Origin: Spirogloea muscicola
Taxonomy: Eukaryota; Streptophyta; Zygnematophyceae; Spirogloeales; Spirogloeaceae
Length of the DNA: 59,775 nt
Reading direction: 5' to 3'
Assembly: GCA_009602725.1 (NCBI GenBank)
Contig: WELB01000158.1
Span: 253,078-312,852 of the forward strand
Part shown: piece by piece, positions 12,390 to 23,595 of the stretch
Position numbering within the stretch: position 1 is the first letter of the stretch
Layout: every line of letters starts with the position of its first letter
The notes under the pieces: model-generated
What the model saw: only the letters and a program-made list of their open reading frames with translations
Databases searched by the model: none
What the model was told of the DNA's origin: nothing
Program-made: the position numbers and the translations under genes

Positions 12390-15300
12390 GAGGAGCTCTG
12401 GAAGGAGACCTTCCCCGTCGGGACAGAGGTCGGCCCCGGCTAGCCAGCACCTCGACCAACTCACCGCCAGCCTGCGACTCAGCGGCAAGGCTTCGGCTGC
12501 TGGCAGCGGCGCTCACGCGGCCGCCGCCGTGCGCCGTGCAGTGGGACCAGTACGGGAAGGTGTACGACATCGGCTGGGACTTCAGCAACCTCGAGGTAAG
12601 TCCGCGCGCGTGCGCGATGAAGCACGTGCCTAAATCCGAGATTTCAGGAGGTCACAAAGACAGACTCCGTCTTTGGCGGGCCGCCTCTCTTCCCCTCCCT
12701 GCTCGGGTTACCTCCCTCCTCCCAGCACCTCCAGAGCTCGTGTGCTGCATGCACCACCGTGCCGGCGCGCCTGACGAGCTCGTCTCGCTTGCCTCGCTCC
12801 TCAGGAGGCATTTGAGGAGGATGGCAAGCTCCGCAGCAAGACCTCCTACCTCTTCGGCGCCACCGAACGTGAGCCCTTGCTCCGCGCTTCTGTTCCCGGA
12901 CTCTCGTCAACGAGCCGTGCCCTGACCGACTCCCTCCCCTCCCACCCCTCTTCCTCGCGACGCCCGGGCCGCAGCGCAGCTCGTGCACTTCCGCGACGGC
13001 GTGTCGCGCGTCACCCACATCCCGGCCATCGTTGCGGTGGGCGCTGCTTACGCTGCACAGCAGCACCTCCCTCCTCCCTCTCTCCTTATGCTAGTCCTAA
13101 ACCCAAACCCTCAGATTGCCTCCTCCCTCCTGCCTTGCTGCTTGCTTTCTCCTTACACCTCCCCCCCCTCCTTCCTCCCTCCATCCCCCTCACAGCCTCG
13201 TGACTGGTGCCTCCGTGCTTGGCTGGTCTCAAGCCCGCGTGCAGGTTACGTCGCCGTTCCCGCCGTCGGACAAGCTCGGCATCAAGAGCGTGCAGATGGA
13301 GGAGGAGATGATCGTGCCGATGCGCGAGATGAAGATGGGCTGGGTGCCCTTTGTGCCTGCCGAGATCGCGCAGTGAGTGCCGCGACCGCCCGCGGCTTCC
13401 GCGGCTGTGCCACGGCGCCAAGCTGGCGCCGCCGTGCCACAACCGCCGCCGAGACTGCGGCCGCTGCTGATTGTGCGCCGGCGGCGGCGCGCTGCAGGGC
13501 CAAGGATCTGGCCCGCTCTGGCACTCGCATCTTCACGCTCAAGTGCACCCAGCGGCGGTGAGGGCTCAGCTCGTCGGGCTGCGCTGCTGCGCTGAGGCCG
13601 CAGATGGGGTCCTGACAGCGTCTCAGCGGCTATGGCTATGGCAGGGCAGCGCTGCGGCAGCTCAAGGAGGAGCGCGTGAAGAAGTACGAGTACTGCCTGC
13701 CATGTGAGTGTCGCCCAGGCTCCCTCTGCTCCAAGTTTAAGTTCCCAACCCAGGAATCTATTTGGCAGCCTAAAGCTTGGTCTCAGGGTTAGATTACGGC
13801 TCGGGTTGAGTTGTTCTGGATCAGGGGTTTGATTCATTGGGGAGATTGATGTTGATTACGGGTTCTCTTTAGTTCCTCGATGACTGGCTTGGAGCCCCAA
13901 AGAAACACCAAGAAATGATTGATCCTTGATATCCGAGTCCTGACCACCAAGCCTTTTGTTAGCAGTAAGTGCGATGATTGATGCTTACCGTCGCCTCAAA
14001 GCCCCAGTCTTAAGGTAGCTCGGTACGTGAGGCAGCAACTTGAGCAGGCCGAGCAGTGGCGTCTCATGCTGCGGTACTCCGTGTCGCCGTCCTGTGTGGC
14101 TCTCCTTGCTGCAAGCGCCGGTGGCCTGGCCAGCCAGGGTGTAGTAGCCGGGATCTGACGGCTCACTCTGAGGTGTGGCCGCATGCTCGCAGACCTGTAC
14201 CAGCCGTTGCGGGAGGAGGACTTCCAATTCGACAGCTCCGTGTCCATAATGTATCCACTTGAGGGCGACAATCCGCCGGTAAAGAAAGTGCTGGGGGCCC
14301 TCGTACTGCTTATGTGTAGAGTGCTCCACTTGGGTGCTCGCAAGGCGCGGCAGCTTGCATTATGCGCTGTTCCTTACAAGAGTTGAGGAGGGAGGCACTT
14401 AGGGAGGTAGGAGAGGGACAAGGAGGGAGATCCTCTCACCTTCTTGACCTTTGTGGTTAGCCTGCAGCTCGTGACGGAGTTCGACTGGAAGTTTGATGAG
14501 ATGGAGGTATGCAAGCCCCGCCTTGGCTCAAAGGCCCAGACCCCCTTACCCACAACATCGACTTGCTACGATGTAGTTGTCACAGCTGCGGGCTCTGATC
14601 TATGTTACTCGGCATCCTGCCTCGCCACCGCGCAGGAGTTCACGCAGCAGCAAATTGACGAGGAGACATTGCCTGCGAGCGAGAAGGAAAAGTTCATGGT
14701 GATTTACTGAGTAGATTCGTCATCGGGTGCTAAGGATCAGGACTGAGGAGGGCTTTGCTGGGCCCCGTACGATGGCCAGGTGCTCATCTGGCAGTTGGAT
14801 CACAGCAGAGCTCGTCTCTCTGACTTGGGACGCATGCGTGGCCACAGGAGTTCGTGCGTGAGCAAGTGAATGCTGCCAAGGGCAAGATCCGCGAGGTTGG
14901 CGCTGCAACTGCCCCGTCAACGCACATATGCCCCAATTCTGAACCTGATGACCTTCTCAACACACTTGAGGCTCTTGTTTCTTGGCCCTAGCTATGACCG
15001 CTCCTTCTCATGTACACTCCAACCTGTACCACGTGTATTGTAAAATGCAATGTCAGTTCTGGCATGCTGTTGCAAGTGAGCACCAACTGTGAAGGTCAGT
15101 GGAGGGCGTGCAGGAGAAGGCGAAGCGGCAAAAGGCGCTGGACGACATGAGCGAACAGACGAAGAAGAGCTTGCAGGACATGCGCTTCTACAAATTCTAT
15201 CCTGTTCCCAGTGACGACACACCCGACATCTCTAGTCTCAAGGTTTGGCGCACTTACGATTCTCGGAAAAGCTCAATCAAGCTGTGTGCATCAAATCTAG

Positions 15301-15419
15301 AGCGCCTACGCTTTTGTAGCGCCTTCTTGCCCGTAGGCATCCTTGACCAATCTTGGGACTGATTGTGGCAGGCGGCATACATCAACCGGTATTATGGCAA
15401 GGCTCATGAGGTTTTGTAG
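12390..15419 (+). CDS. HIT4: HEAT INTOLERANT 4-like protein (N-terminus not found)
   Basis: Resembles plant HIT4, reported to be needed for heat-induced decondensation of heterochromatin; the biochemical role is not settled. Thirteen exons chain in phase: 12390-12428, 12542-12595, 12805-12868, 12975-13036, 13245-13372, 13498-13557, 13645-13703, 14193-14278, 14468-14506, 14636-14698, 14848-14895, 15114-15242, 15372-15419, giving about 292 residues. Landmarks recalled from the family are ELWKETFPVGTE, WDFSNLEEAFEEDGKL, SPFPPSDKLGIKSVQ, FTLKCTQRR, VKKYEYCLP, FDWKFDEME, RFYKFYPVP and the exact C-terminus INRYYGKAHEVL. Donor and acceptor sites are good throughout. The first recognised exon opens at an acceptor, so upstream exons exist in, or were lost to, the LINE and CT-repeat interval. 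Some introns carry short telomere-like CCTAAACCC motifs. The family call rests on memory of the plant protein and was not searched. Confidence 0.78.
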
Positions 15420-16507
15420 CACCCAAGTGTGCTGTGCGCATGCTTACCAGAAGCTCCCTCCTTGCCCTGACCCCTTGAGTCTGTGCTGGCATCACTTGAC
15501 AATACGTTTTTACTGTGAGCGCTTGCTCACTGGTCACCATACTTACAATTTTGAGCTTGCCACAAGCATTCAGTTGAAAGGGCACACTTGAGTGTGACTC
15601 AAGCTTGTCAGGCCCCTGAAGCAAGATGTCAAGTCCACACCTGCTACAAATATCAATACACATTGCTGTGTGTAGTAGTTTGAGTCCAACAACACTGCAA
15701 GCACTGCGCTGTAAGTGCTGTTGAAAGCCAGCTGCGAGCCTTCTTCAGCTCATTCACTAGCCCTGCACTGGTTGCGAGTTGCTTGGAAGGGCGAAAGCAG
15801 GCATGTCCCTGACTTGGCTTATGAAAGCGCTTGAACACCCAATGTTCTTCAATGGAGGGTCAGCAGGCCGACTAGGCGACCTGGTTGACGGCAAATTCAT
15901 GAGAAGTACTACAACTTTAACAAAGCAAGTTTATTTGCTCAACCTGAGCAGCCAAAGATTACCAGAGATTGCCTTTTCTGATGACCGCCAATCCAGCAAG
16001 CACTGAATATGTTAGCCATGCCATGCATGATGACCTCTCCTTGAAGCGTTGGCCGGGCTCCTAAGCGCCCACAACCTGGGCAAGTCTACTCATGGAAATT
16101 CTGCACTCTTGGAAATTTCAGAGTCTGCAGAGCAGTGCGGAGCCCGCAGCACAACAACCAAGCCTACAGAAAGAAGGCAGTGGAGATATATATATTGAGG
16201 GCACGATGGTGCCTTGGAAGGAGGCGCAGGGTGCTTGCAGGAGTGCGACAGGGTGTGATGGGTCTTTGTCATTGGTTGCAGGGAAGGCTGAGCTGTCCAT
16301 CATATCATTGTAGCCTCACCCTTGTGAAGGACCACAGCCATGCAGGCATGAGGACTGCTGTATGAGGTGATGGACTTCTCAGTCGTACTAATGAAGCGTG
16401 ACTAGCAAGGACAAGGAAACTACATATATAGGAACTTTGGGTCAATGGAAGGCAACCTGAAAAGATTTCAGGCAAGCTCTGTGTTGAGGTGCCATGTGTG
16501 TAGCAGC
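15420..16507. other. intergenic, convergent 3' ends
   Basis: Separates the 3' ends of HIT4 (plus) and the DnaJ-X gene (minus). Only short uninformative ORFs occur. No repeat, RNA gene or clear terminator was recognised. Confidence 0.6.
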
Positions 16508-19426
16508 TCATGCTTTCTCAAATATGCGACCTATTTTTGCTATGCCTTTGGCCCGTGCCTGTCGTATGCCTCTGCTTGCTGACTTGTCCAAGACCACCCG
16601 ACTGACAACGTGGCGTAAAGTGCTCTCAATGTCCAAGACGCTCACCTGCATGTGATAGAATCGTCATTTGGCATGCACTGTGTAGTAAATGACGCAGAGG
16701 CCAGCCGAGAGGAGATAGCTTCTGCACTTCACCTATGCTCACGCCAAGGGCTGATGCGCAATACCTTCAGCACAGCACTTCACTTTTATACATACAGACG
16801 CCTTCCACTGCAGATCCTTTTCGTGGTGCACCTGACATTTTTATCTTCGATTGTCTGATTTCATAAAACATTGAGAACCACACAATAGTGCTTACCAGCC
16901 AGACAGAGTCTAGGAAGATAGGAAGGGCTTCTGCTGACAACCTCGCCTGCTCCATCTCATTCTCCTTGTCCATCTTGTCCTTCAACTCTTGCATTCTGCA
17001 CGAGCTAGCAAGCAAGATCGTGAGCGCCCATGCAGAGGCTGCAAGCCTCCTTACAATGTTTGCCTAATTGCAGGTATCTGTGTGACCTTCTGGGTGCAGT
17101 TAACCTCCGTATGAGGAGGATATTCTAGTGAGAGCATTGCGAACTGAAGCATCATACGACTGACAGTCCCGTGCACTTTGACATACTGGGGAAGACAGGG
17201 GTCACTGACTGACGTGCTACTCACTTCATGGCAGCAGAGACGGCCTTGAACTTGGTGCTGAATATGTGTGTCTGCTGCCTGATCTCTAGCAGGTGCCCAG
17301 GTATGCCGGTGAATGTGTGATACAGCCCCAGCAATGCCTCCGCCTTGTGCCGGTAAGTGTACCTGGTACACGCATGCACTCTTCAGGTTATACAACTTAG
17401 GACCTGACCCAAGACATTATAAGGCTCGTGAGGCTCACGACCAATGGTTCTGAAGCCGCCAGATCATTGCGGTCGTACCCGATGCAGTGCAGTAGGGCCT
17501 CCCCAAATGGCTCCTTTCGGAGCGTCTCCACCTGCTCAAGCATCTGCTCCACCAGCTGCTCCTTGTTGCCGTCCACCCAAGTCTGCAGCCTCTGGACCAG
17601 CTTTTCAGCGAGCTTCTCCTCCCTCGCCGCCTGGAACTCCTGCAGCTGCTGCCGAGTGACGTCGCCGCTGGCTGTGAACGCCACTGTCAGCTCCCCAATC
17701 TGCAGGATCAGCGGAAGCACTACAGTCAAGTTGCTGACTTTCTAAATGGTATCTCATTGGCAGCCAACAGCTTCTCTGCTTGCCATCTCCTCCTCGAGCA
17801 CCCGGGCTGTGGTCCGCATTGAAGGTCTGCAACTGTGAATGCTTGTAGTACCAAGTACTCACACATGCCTTCAGTATCCATAGCAAGTGCTTGTTGCATG
17901 TAGCAGGTAAGACTACTCCAGCAGTAACACGTCAACACGTAAAAAATTGTTTGCGAGAAGTGGAGCAGCGAAGCTGCAAGCGTGAGAGCTCCCTGATCAA
18001 GCTGCTCCTGAGTCTCACCAGGTGCTCAAACTTGTCTGCTCCAAAGGCCATGGTGAAAAAGGAGCCCGGATCCATGAACCCTTCATCCAGCGATGCCTTG
18101 CCATGCCGATCGTACGCCTCCCTGCGCTCAGGGTCCATCAGGACCTGGTACGCCTCCCCCACGTCCTGGAACTTCACCTTGGCCTCCACATTGTCGGGGT
18201 TCTTGTCTGGGTGGTACTCCCTCGCCAACTGCATGCGCCCAGGTAGTTGGCAGAGTGACTTCCAGACGCACAAAGCTGGCTCATTACTTGGCAATATTTT
18301 GACGCACCGCAAGCTGCGAACTCAATGCAAGTCATCTCATCTCCTATTCTACAGACAAGGCTTCCACAATGCAGCAGCCAGCAATGCTGCTGCATCACAT
18401 GGCAAAGGGCGGGGTAGTCCACCAAGTAAGTAAGCTTGCACTCTCAATCCTGAAGTGTAGCACAGCTGAACAGTCGCTGCTGCAAAGAGGCTCACCTTGT
18501 AGTACGCCTTCTTGATGGTGGCATTATCTGCATCTGGTTGCACTTGGAGGATGTCGTAGAGCTCCGTCTCCTTGCGGAAGTTCCGGCTGTTGCCAGACGT
18601 CGTCGGGCTCTCACTGGCGCTCTTCTTACCGGAGGACGTAGGCGATGGCTGCGACGAGGAGGAGGAGGAGTGGGACCTGCCGGAAGCGGCACGGAGGCCG
18701 ACAGCACGTGAGCTCGCCAGATGCAGGGTCTTGGGACCAATGCATGCCGTCCTTGTAACACAGCAGCCCTCACAGCTTCGACGCCTCGATGGCGTCGCCA
18801 CTGGCTACCGGAGCGTACCCCTCCGACGACACGCGGCGGGGGGGAGGCAGGGATGGCCCGGCGCGGGCGAGCGCAGCCTCCATGACCCGCTGCCGGGCCG
18901 CCGAGTAGAGGTTCTCGTCGACGACGATGGCGTCCGACTTGTCGTCAGGGTCCAGCGGCGCCTGCTCCGCCGCCTGATCCAGCGCCGCGTCGTCCGTGAG
19001 CAGCTCCCGGACCTGCGCAGCGCCGCCGATCGAGTCAGCGCCACCGCTCGATACGCCCGGCACCACGCCTTCACCAGCGTCCCACAACGGCGCGGCGCGG
19101 CACGGCATTCTCGTCGTCGCGGCGAGGCCCTCTGACGGCAGCGTGCATCGCGGCGGCGGCCGCGGCGCGGGTGGTCGTCACCGTCTGCGGCGTGTTGATG
19201 ATGCCCTGCGAGACCTGGACGCCGCCGTGGAGGAGGCCAGCGACGGGCTGGAGGACGAGGCCGGCGAGGCCGCGCGCGAGGCCCGTGGCGAAGCCGGCGA
19301 CGCCGCCCGAGTTCTGCGCGCCCAGGACGGGGTGCGCCACCAGGCCCGTCACGCCGGCGAACACGCCGCGCCCGACCGACACCGCGCCGGCCACCAGGCC
19401 CGCGCCGACAGATCGGAAGAGCACAC

Positions 19427-19509
<83 letters not shown>

Positions 19510-19648
19510 NGCCTGCGGCGCAAATCGCGGCGGGGAGTGCGGCGGCCCCTGCGCCGCGCCCGGCGCCGGGGGCCGCGGGAGGCGGGCAGCCGGGCGTCAA
19601 CCAGCCGCGCTTTTTCGTGCCGGTGTGACCGTACCAGAATCTGCTCAT
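16508..19648 (-). CDS. DnaJ protein with C-terminal DnaJ-X domain
   Basis: An Hsp40-type co-chaperone that would stimulate an Hsp70. Exons in phase: 18676-18496 (KETELYDILQVQ, J-domain helices I-II), 18228-18019 (YHPDKNP, carrying the HPD motif, through AYQVLMDPERR), 17699-17479 (IGELTVAF, REEKLAEKLV, start of the X domain), 17362-17225 (FTGIPGHLLEIRQ), 16995-16896, 16645-16508 (ending GRIFEKA). The order J domain then X domain matches plant DNAJ10-type proteins. Upstream, 19108-18774 encodes an acidic segment ending GDAIEASKL. Around 19,160-19,400 lies a Gly/Ala/Val-rich stretch (GLAGLVLQPVAGLLHGGVQ) that resembles the repeated motif near VPS13 C-termini and may bind membranes. The join between these two parts is unclear. 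A likely start is at 19,648 (MSRFWYGHTG), but an adapter and poly-A artefact interrupts the N-terminal exon. Confidence 0.88.
19410..19510. other. assembly artefact: Illumina adapter, poly-A and N
   Basis: 19,410-19,428 is exactly AGATCGGAAGAGCACACGT, the start of the Illumina TruSeq read-through adapter. It is followed by 81 A and one N. Reads that run past the end of a short insert give this pattern. It is not genomic sequence and it breaks the first part of the DnaJ-X gene. Confidence 0.97.
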
Positions 19649-19854
19649 TCCCAGATGTAGAACCGCCACTGCTCCATCGCCTCATGCGCGGATTGTGATC
19701 GCTGTAAAAAGCCTCTACCGAACGTCACAAAGCAAAAGCACTTCCACGAATGAAACCTGACCCGCCTAGACCGTCGACCATGACCCCTAACGCCTTCTCA
19801 TGTCAGCCCTGCACATGGGACCCTTAACGTTACTTTCGCTGCTGGCCTCTCAAG

Positions 19855-20165
19855 CTGACCAGCGGCGCCGGGAGCAGGGTGCTGCCCTTCCCGGTGGCTC
19901 GGTGCCTTCGGGTCTGGTGTCCTGCTACCGTATGCGACTGTCTATGTCCCTGCAGCGCTCCCAAGCGCTTGCTTTGCACCGCCGCGCTGGTCGCGCCCTT
20001 GCAGCAGCCTCTGGCTTGCGCAGCGGGGTTGCTCTTCCTCCCCTCAGCTCATCTGACTTCCTACTGCTGACACGGGGGTATTGAGGGCGCCCTGTCTGCC
20101 TAGCCTTTGGCTCCGTCATGAACACCTGTATGCATCTGGCTGGCATTTCACAGCCGATTCTTTCA
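19855..20165 (+). mobile_element. LINE 3' end
   Basis: Encodes YRMRLSMSLQRSQALALHRR, RAGRALAAAS and a terminal LLLTRGY, then a 3' UTR and a hairpin-like CTGGCTGGCATTTCACAGCC. Upstream, 19,660-19,855 has nothing recognised. Confidence 0.8.
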
Positions 20166-20461
20166 TATCAGCAGCCGCTTTCTTTACGTTAAGCTATTAC
20201 GGGACCCTCAACGTTAAGTTAACAGGATAGGCTGGCATGTCAGAGACGGGGCTTCTCCGGCTGATGCGAAAGTCCTGCTCAGCTCATCGGCATCCATGCA
20301 CAGCGGCTCCTAGTAAGTCGAGCTGTGAGAGGCTCTCTGGTCAAGCCTGCAGGCTGCCTGCATATCACATTCTGGACTTGGCCAGGTGCCACACATGTCA
20401 TAAGTAGACGGGCCGCCCATCATCACTACCCAGATCTTGATGACAGGCGGTGTCCAACAAT

Positions 20462-20610
20462 AGAAGAGAGAGCTCGCCCATTGAGGACAGGGGCTGGAAC
20501 AGCCAGCCCAAAAAAGAATGAGCAGAGTACAAGAAGCCCAAGAAGAAGGGGGCCAGGCGAAGCACTAAGGCGAAGCAATAAGAAAGAAGCAGACAAGAAG
20601 AAACAATACG
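20462..20610 (-). mobile_element. LINE 3' UTR and tail
   Basis: The minus strand carries the 3' UTR (GGCCCCCTTCTTCTTGGGC), the hairpin GGGCTGGCTGTTCCAGCCC and the tail CTCAATGGGCGAGCTC. No ORF portion is retained. Confidence 0.85.
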
Positions 20611-20871
20611 CCTTGCAGCCTGACAGTCCTCCTGCTCTGGCTGCTCCTAATGTTGCTCCTGTCCGTCATGTCCAGCAGCCTCCGCTTCTTGTCTCCCCCA
20701 CTCGGAGTCCTCAACCAGACGTTTCCCATCGTCAGAAGGACCAGCAGACCACCCTCTTCTCAGCAGTTCAGACCGACAGATACCTCACTCGCAGAGTGGG
20801 AGCCATTGCTAGGGCACACCGGTACAGCAGTCTCCTCAGGTAAGCTCAAAGTGCCGGGGCACCCCTCTTCA

Positions 20872-21240
20872 TGTCCAGCCCCTATCCTCAATGGGCGAGC
20901 CCTTTCTTCATAGAAGGAAGAAATTGTGCGCCCATAGAGAAGAGGCGCCGGCCGCGCTTTGGCTGCGGCCTCCAGCTACCGTCAAGGTGACGTCTTTCTG
21001 CCGACTAGCTATTCAGACTTGCATTTTCTGACTAGAGGTTACTGAGAGTCCCCTTGCTGCTGTCTTAGTACTTAGCACCCAGGCTTCTTCTGGCCTTGTC
21101 CATTCCTTTTGGGCTGGCCTCTCCCAGCCACCAGTCAATCTGGCCGCGCTTGCTTTTGTGGCACTTTGGTTTTTGTCCATTCTTTTCTGGCTGGCTTCTG
21201 CCAGCCCCTCTTTTCTATGGGCGAGCACATTCCTTTTGAA
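20872..21240 (+). mobile_element. cluster of three LINE 3' ends
   Basis: 20,872-20,912 is a tail piece (CCAGCCCCTATCCTCAATGG). 20,943-21,150 encodes ALAAASSYRQGDVF and YSDLHFLTRGY, then a tail of the third subtype (CAGCCACCAGTCAATCTGG). 21,170-21,235 is another tail (GGCTGGCTTCTGCCAGCCCC). The copies are stacked head to tail. Confidence 0.8.
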
Positions 21241-21430
21241 GAGGGGCTGGCCTCTGCCAGCCCCAAAAAAATACACAAAATACACAGAACCAGAAAGAGA
21301 TGCCGAGAGAGAACTACACAGCTAGACACAAGACGACGCGTAGAGAAGCTCAGTACCAACGAGTGAGCAGCAGCAAGTCCGAGTAACTCGCAGCTGGGAA
21401 AGAGGCATTCCGCCTAGACCCAGATCTTGA
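21240..21430 (-). mobile_element. LINE 3' end, divergent subfamily
   Basis: The minus strand encodes FPAASYSDLLLLTRWY and a stop, then a 3' UTR unlike the main subfamily, then GGGGCTGGCAGAGGCCAGCCC. A sister copy lies at 47,735-47,915. Its tail meets the opposite-strand tails head on at about 21,240. Confidence 0.8.
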
Positions 21431-21439
21431 TAGGGAACG

Positions 21440-22620
21440 CTCCCACGACCCACCAGGCTGATTCAGATGGTTACCTAGCCCGAATGGCTGGTTCACCATG
21501 TAAAATCACATTCTACACAGGAGACTGTAGCCGAGCCTAGCAGCCCGCTGCAGTAAACGAAAGCCAGTGACAGCAGCTGCTGCCATGCCCTTGTCAAATC
21601 AAAGAATACAGTTGGCTGCTTCTCCTGAGTGTAGTGGACTAGATAAGAGCTATTGACAGGATACCTCCATCCAATTTGATACTTGTGCATACAGGCAAGT
21701 ATTTGTATGCCATTTATGCAACAACCCAGTAGATGATTAGTAAGCAGGCATCCTACGCCAGGCTTAGTGACCATGTCACATCAAGGAAAGCTCATGAAGC
21801 CCGAGTACATGCTCCATTTTCCGTCACATGTGTGCTTTGGGACAAGCTACAGCTGCATTCATTCTTTTCTGCAAAGGTGAAGTGAAGTGGTGACGAAGTG
21901 GCAGCATCAACAGGTCTCAGTAATCTCTATTATGCACACGTTTGAGCACTTGAGGTCCCAAAACGCTCAGCAGTTGCTGAGCTGAGGGGCCAGGAGTAGA
22001 CCACCTAGCACCACAACACAACTGCTACTAAAGTAACACCTAAAAAGTGTAGTAGAACACTAGCTAGCATCAGCCCTCGAACTTGACAGCGGGCTACCTG
22101 ACTGCGTCTACAGCACAGGTGCTACTGAGCTTGCGCAAGGAGGGGTGAAATGGCTCGCCCAAGATTCACCACCATGCAAGACACCATGCTACCAATTTCG
22201 CACCTAATCTGCAGCACACCACGGACTGGCATCAGCCTCAGGACTTGAGGGCACGTCACCTAAGGGCATCTAGAGATTGGTGCTACTGAGCACCCAGTCT
22301 TACTTGCGTGGAAAGCTCACGCAAGTAAGAGCAGACTGGCTAGCACGCTACAACCGATGACCGACAACTATACAGCTTGTATTCACGACAAGCAAGGCCC
22401 TGCAATAGCTTCTAAGCATTGGACAAGCTGCTTACTGCTGGAGAACCCTTGGCATATGCACATGCCACGTGAATCTGCCCACCTGTGTCAAAGTGGCACA
22501 GCCTCATCCTCGCGACGCATATACTAGAACGACGCAGGACAGGAGTCGATAAACAAGCTCTCCTGGTCGTTTCACCTAGCTGCCGTTGACCAACGGCAAG
22601 TGCCATACCTCCAAGCTCGC
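21440..22620. other. intergenic, no gene recognised
   Basis: No coding signal was found. GGTGCTACTGAGC occurs twice (near 22,118 and 22,278), and a strong hairpin lies at 22,294-22,337. Confidence 0.6.
22294..22337. repeat. perfect hairpin with bulged extension
   Basis: TCTTACTTGCGTG (22,298-22,310) pairs exactly with CACGCAAGTAAGA (22,318-22,330) across a 7-base loop. The flanking CCAGTCT and AGACTGG extend the stem with a small bulge. There is no T run after it. Confidence 0.8.
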
Positions 22621-22626
22621 CAGGCT

Positions 22627-22926
22627 TCAGCGCAGCAACTTCTGTGTCTTGACTTTCATCCACGTGAAGAAGTGAGTCAAGCCTATCCTCGCACGGTGCT
22701 CCAGATCGTAGGCTTTGTAGCCCCACCGCCGCAGGTCCCTGTGCAGCTTGCCCTTCCTGTTCGTGGCGTCCACGTGGTCGTCAAAGGTATGCGCTCCGTA
22801 GCGCGAGTAGTTGAGATCCTCGCGCTGGTCCATGCTGGCCGAGCTACTGCACTGCCGCCGCTCGCAAGGCAGCTGACCCGGCGGGCACAGCCCACCCGCG
22901 GCTCGGCGGAGCCTAGCCTCAAGCAA
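22627..22926 (-). CDS. small protein of unknown function
   Basis: An ORF of 99 codons, or 68 from an internal Met. The second half looks like real protein: NYSRYGAHTFDDHVDATNR, then KLHRDLRRWGYKAYDLEH, then THFFTWMK with a basic end. The segment from the internal Met is charged and mixed, unlike the Pro/Ala/Arg-rich translation just upstream. A splice donor could lie at WMK (GTCAAG), so this may be one exon of a larger gene. No family was recognised. Confidence 0.4.
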   Translation of the reverse strand: MLEARLRRAAGGLCPPGQLPCERRQCSSSASMDQREDLNYSRYGAHTFDDHVDATNRKGKLHRDLRRWGYKAYDLEHRARIGLTHFFTWMKVKTQKLLR

Positions 22927-23221
22927 CGGGCACGGCCGCCTTCACAGTCGCCAAGAGCCGGCGGCCTTCCGCCGTCGCGGCTTCTGGTGGCGCCGCGGTG
23001 GCCGATGTGGCGCCGAGCTGGGGCTCGCGAGGCGGGCAGGCGGGCGGCGCCTGGGCCCAGGTGGGCCGGGGATTGGGGGCTTGGGCGGCGCGGCGGCGAT
23101 GGAGGGGGGCAAGGCGCTGGCCCTGCTTGACTCGCAGCGGCGGGGAAGCCACGGAGTGACGGCCGCGGGGAAGCGGGGACTGGCCGGCTGACGTCTGTCA
23201 CGGAGGAAGCTTCATGGGCAG

Positions 23222-23580
23222 AAGACGAGTGAGCTCATCCAAACGGGGTGACGGCTGTGAGACAGCAGCGCGTCCAAGTTGACAGCAGTGGCTGTGAGAG
23301 GCCAGCCCGACATGAATGGACAAGGTCCGGAGATTTCAGGGTATAGGGTCTTTCTTTCGTTCAGGCTGCGAAACAAGGAGCCGCAGCTCCTGCGAAGCGC
23401 TTGCCTTGCTGCAAAGCGAGGGCTGTGAGAAAATGTGGCGTTTCCGAAGGAGGCGAGGGCTGTGAACAGCAACGAGAGACAGCTTGCTCAATGTAAGGTA
23501 ATGGCTGTGACAGCCCAGAAGAAGTGGCACTCCATATGGGGGCAAGGGCTGTGATAAGCCAGCCCAGAATTGACAAGGGT
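23222..23580 (-). mobile_element. concatenated array of LINE hairpin tails
   Basis: Reading the minus strand there are at least four or five tail modules in a row: GGGCTGGCTTATCACAGCCC with CCCCATATGGAGTGCC (23,573-23,517), TGGGCTGTCACAGCC with TTACATTGAG (to 23,478), TTGCTGTTCACAGCCCTCGCC (to 23,432), TCACAGCCCTCGCTTTGC, and GGGCTGGCCTCTCACAGCC (about 23,317-23,280). Almost no ORF sequence is left between them. Confidence 0.75.
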
Positions 23581-23595
23581 TCCCAGAGGAATGTC

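Noticed and set aside
11831-12925. 364-codon plus-strand ORF
   Set aside because: It reads through LINE tails and the CT repeat (Ser-Leu run) and then through HIT4 exons and introns in the wrong frame.
22298-22330. Hairpin as a rho-independent terminator
   Set aside because: No T run follows and the genome is eukaryotic.
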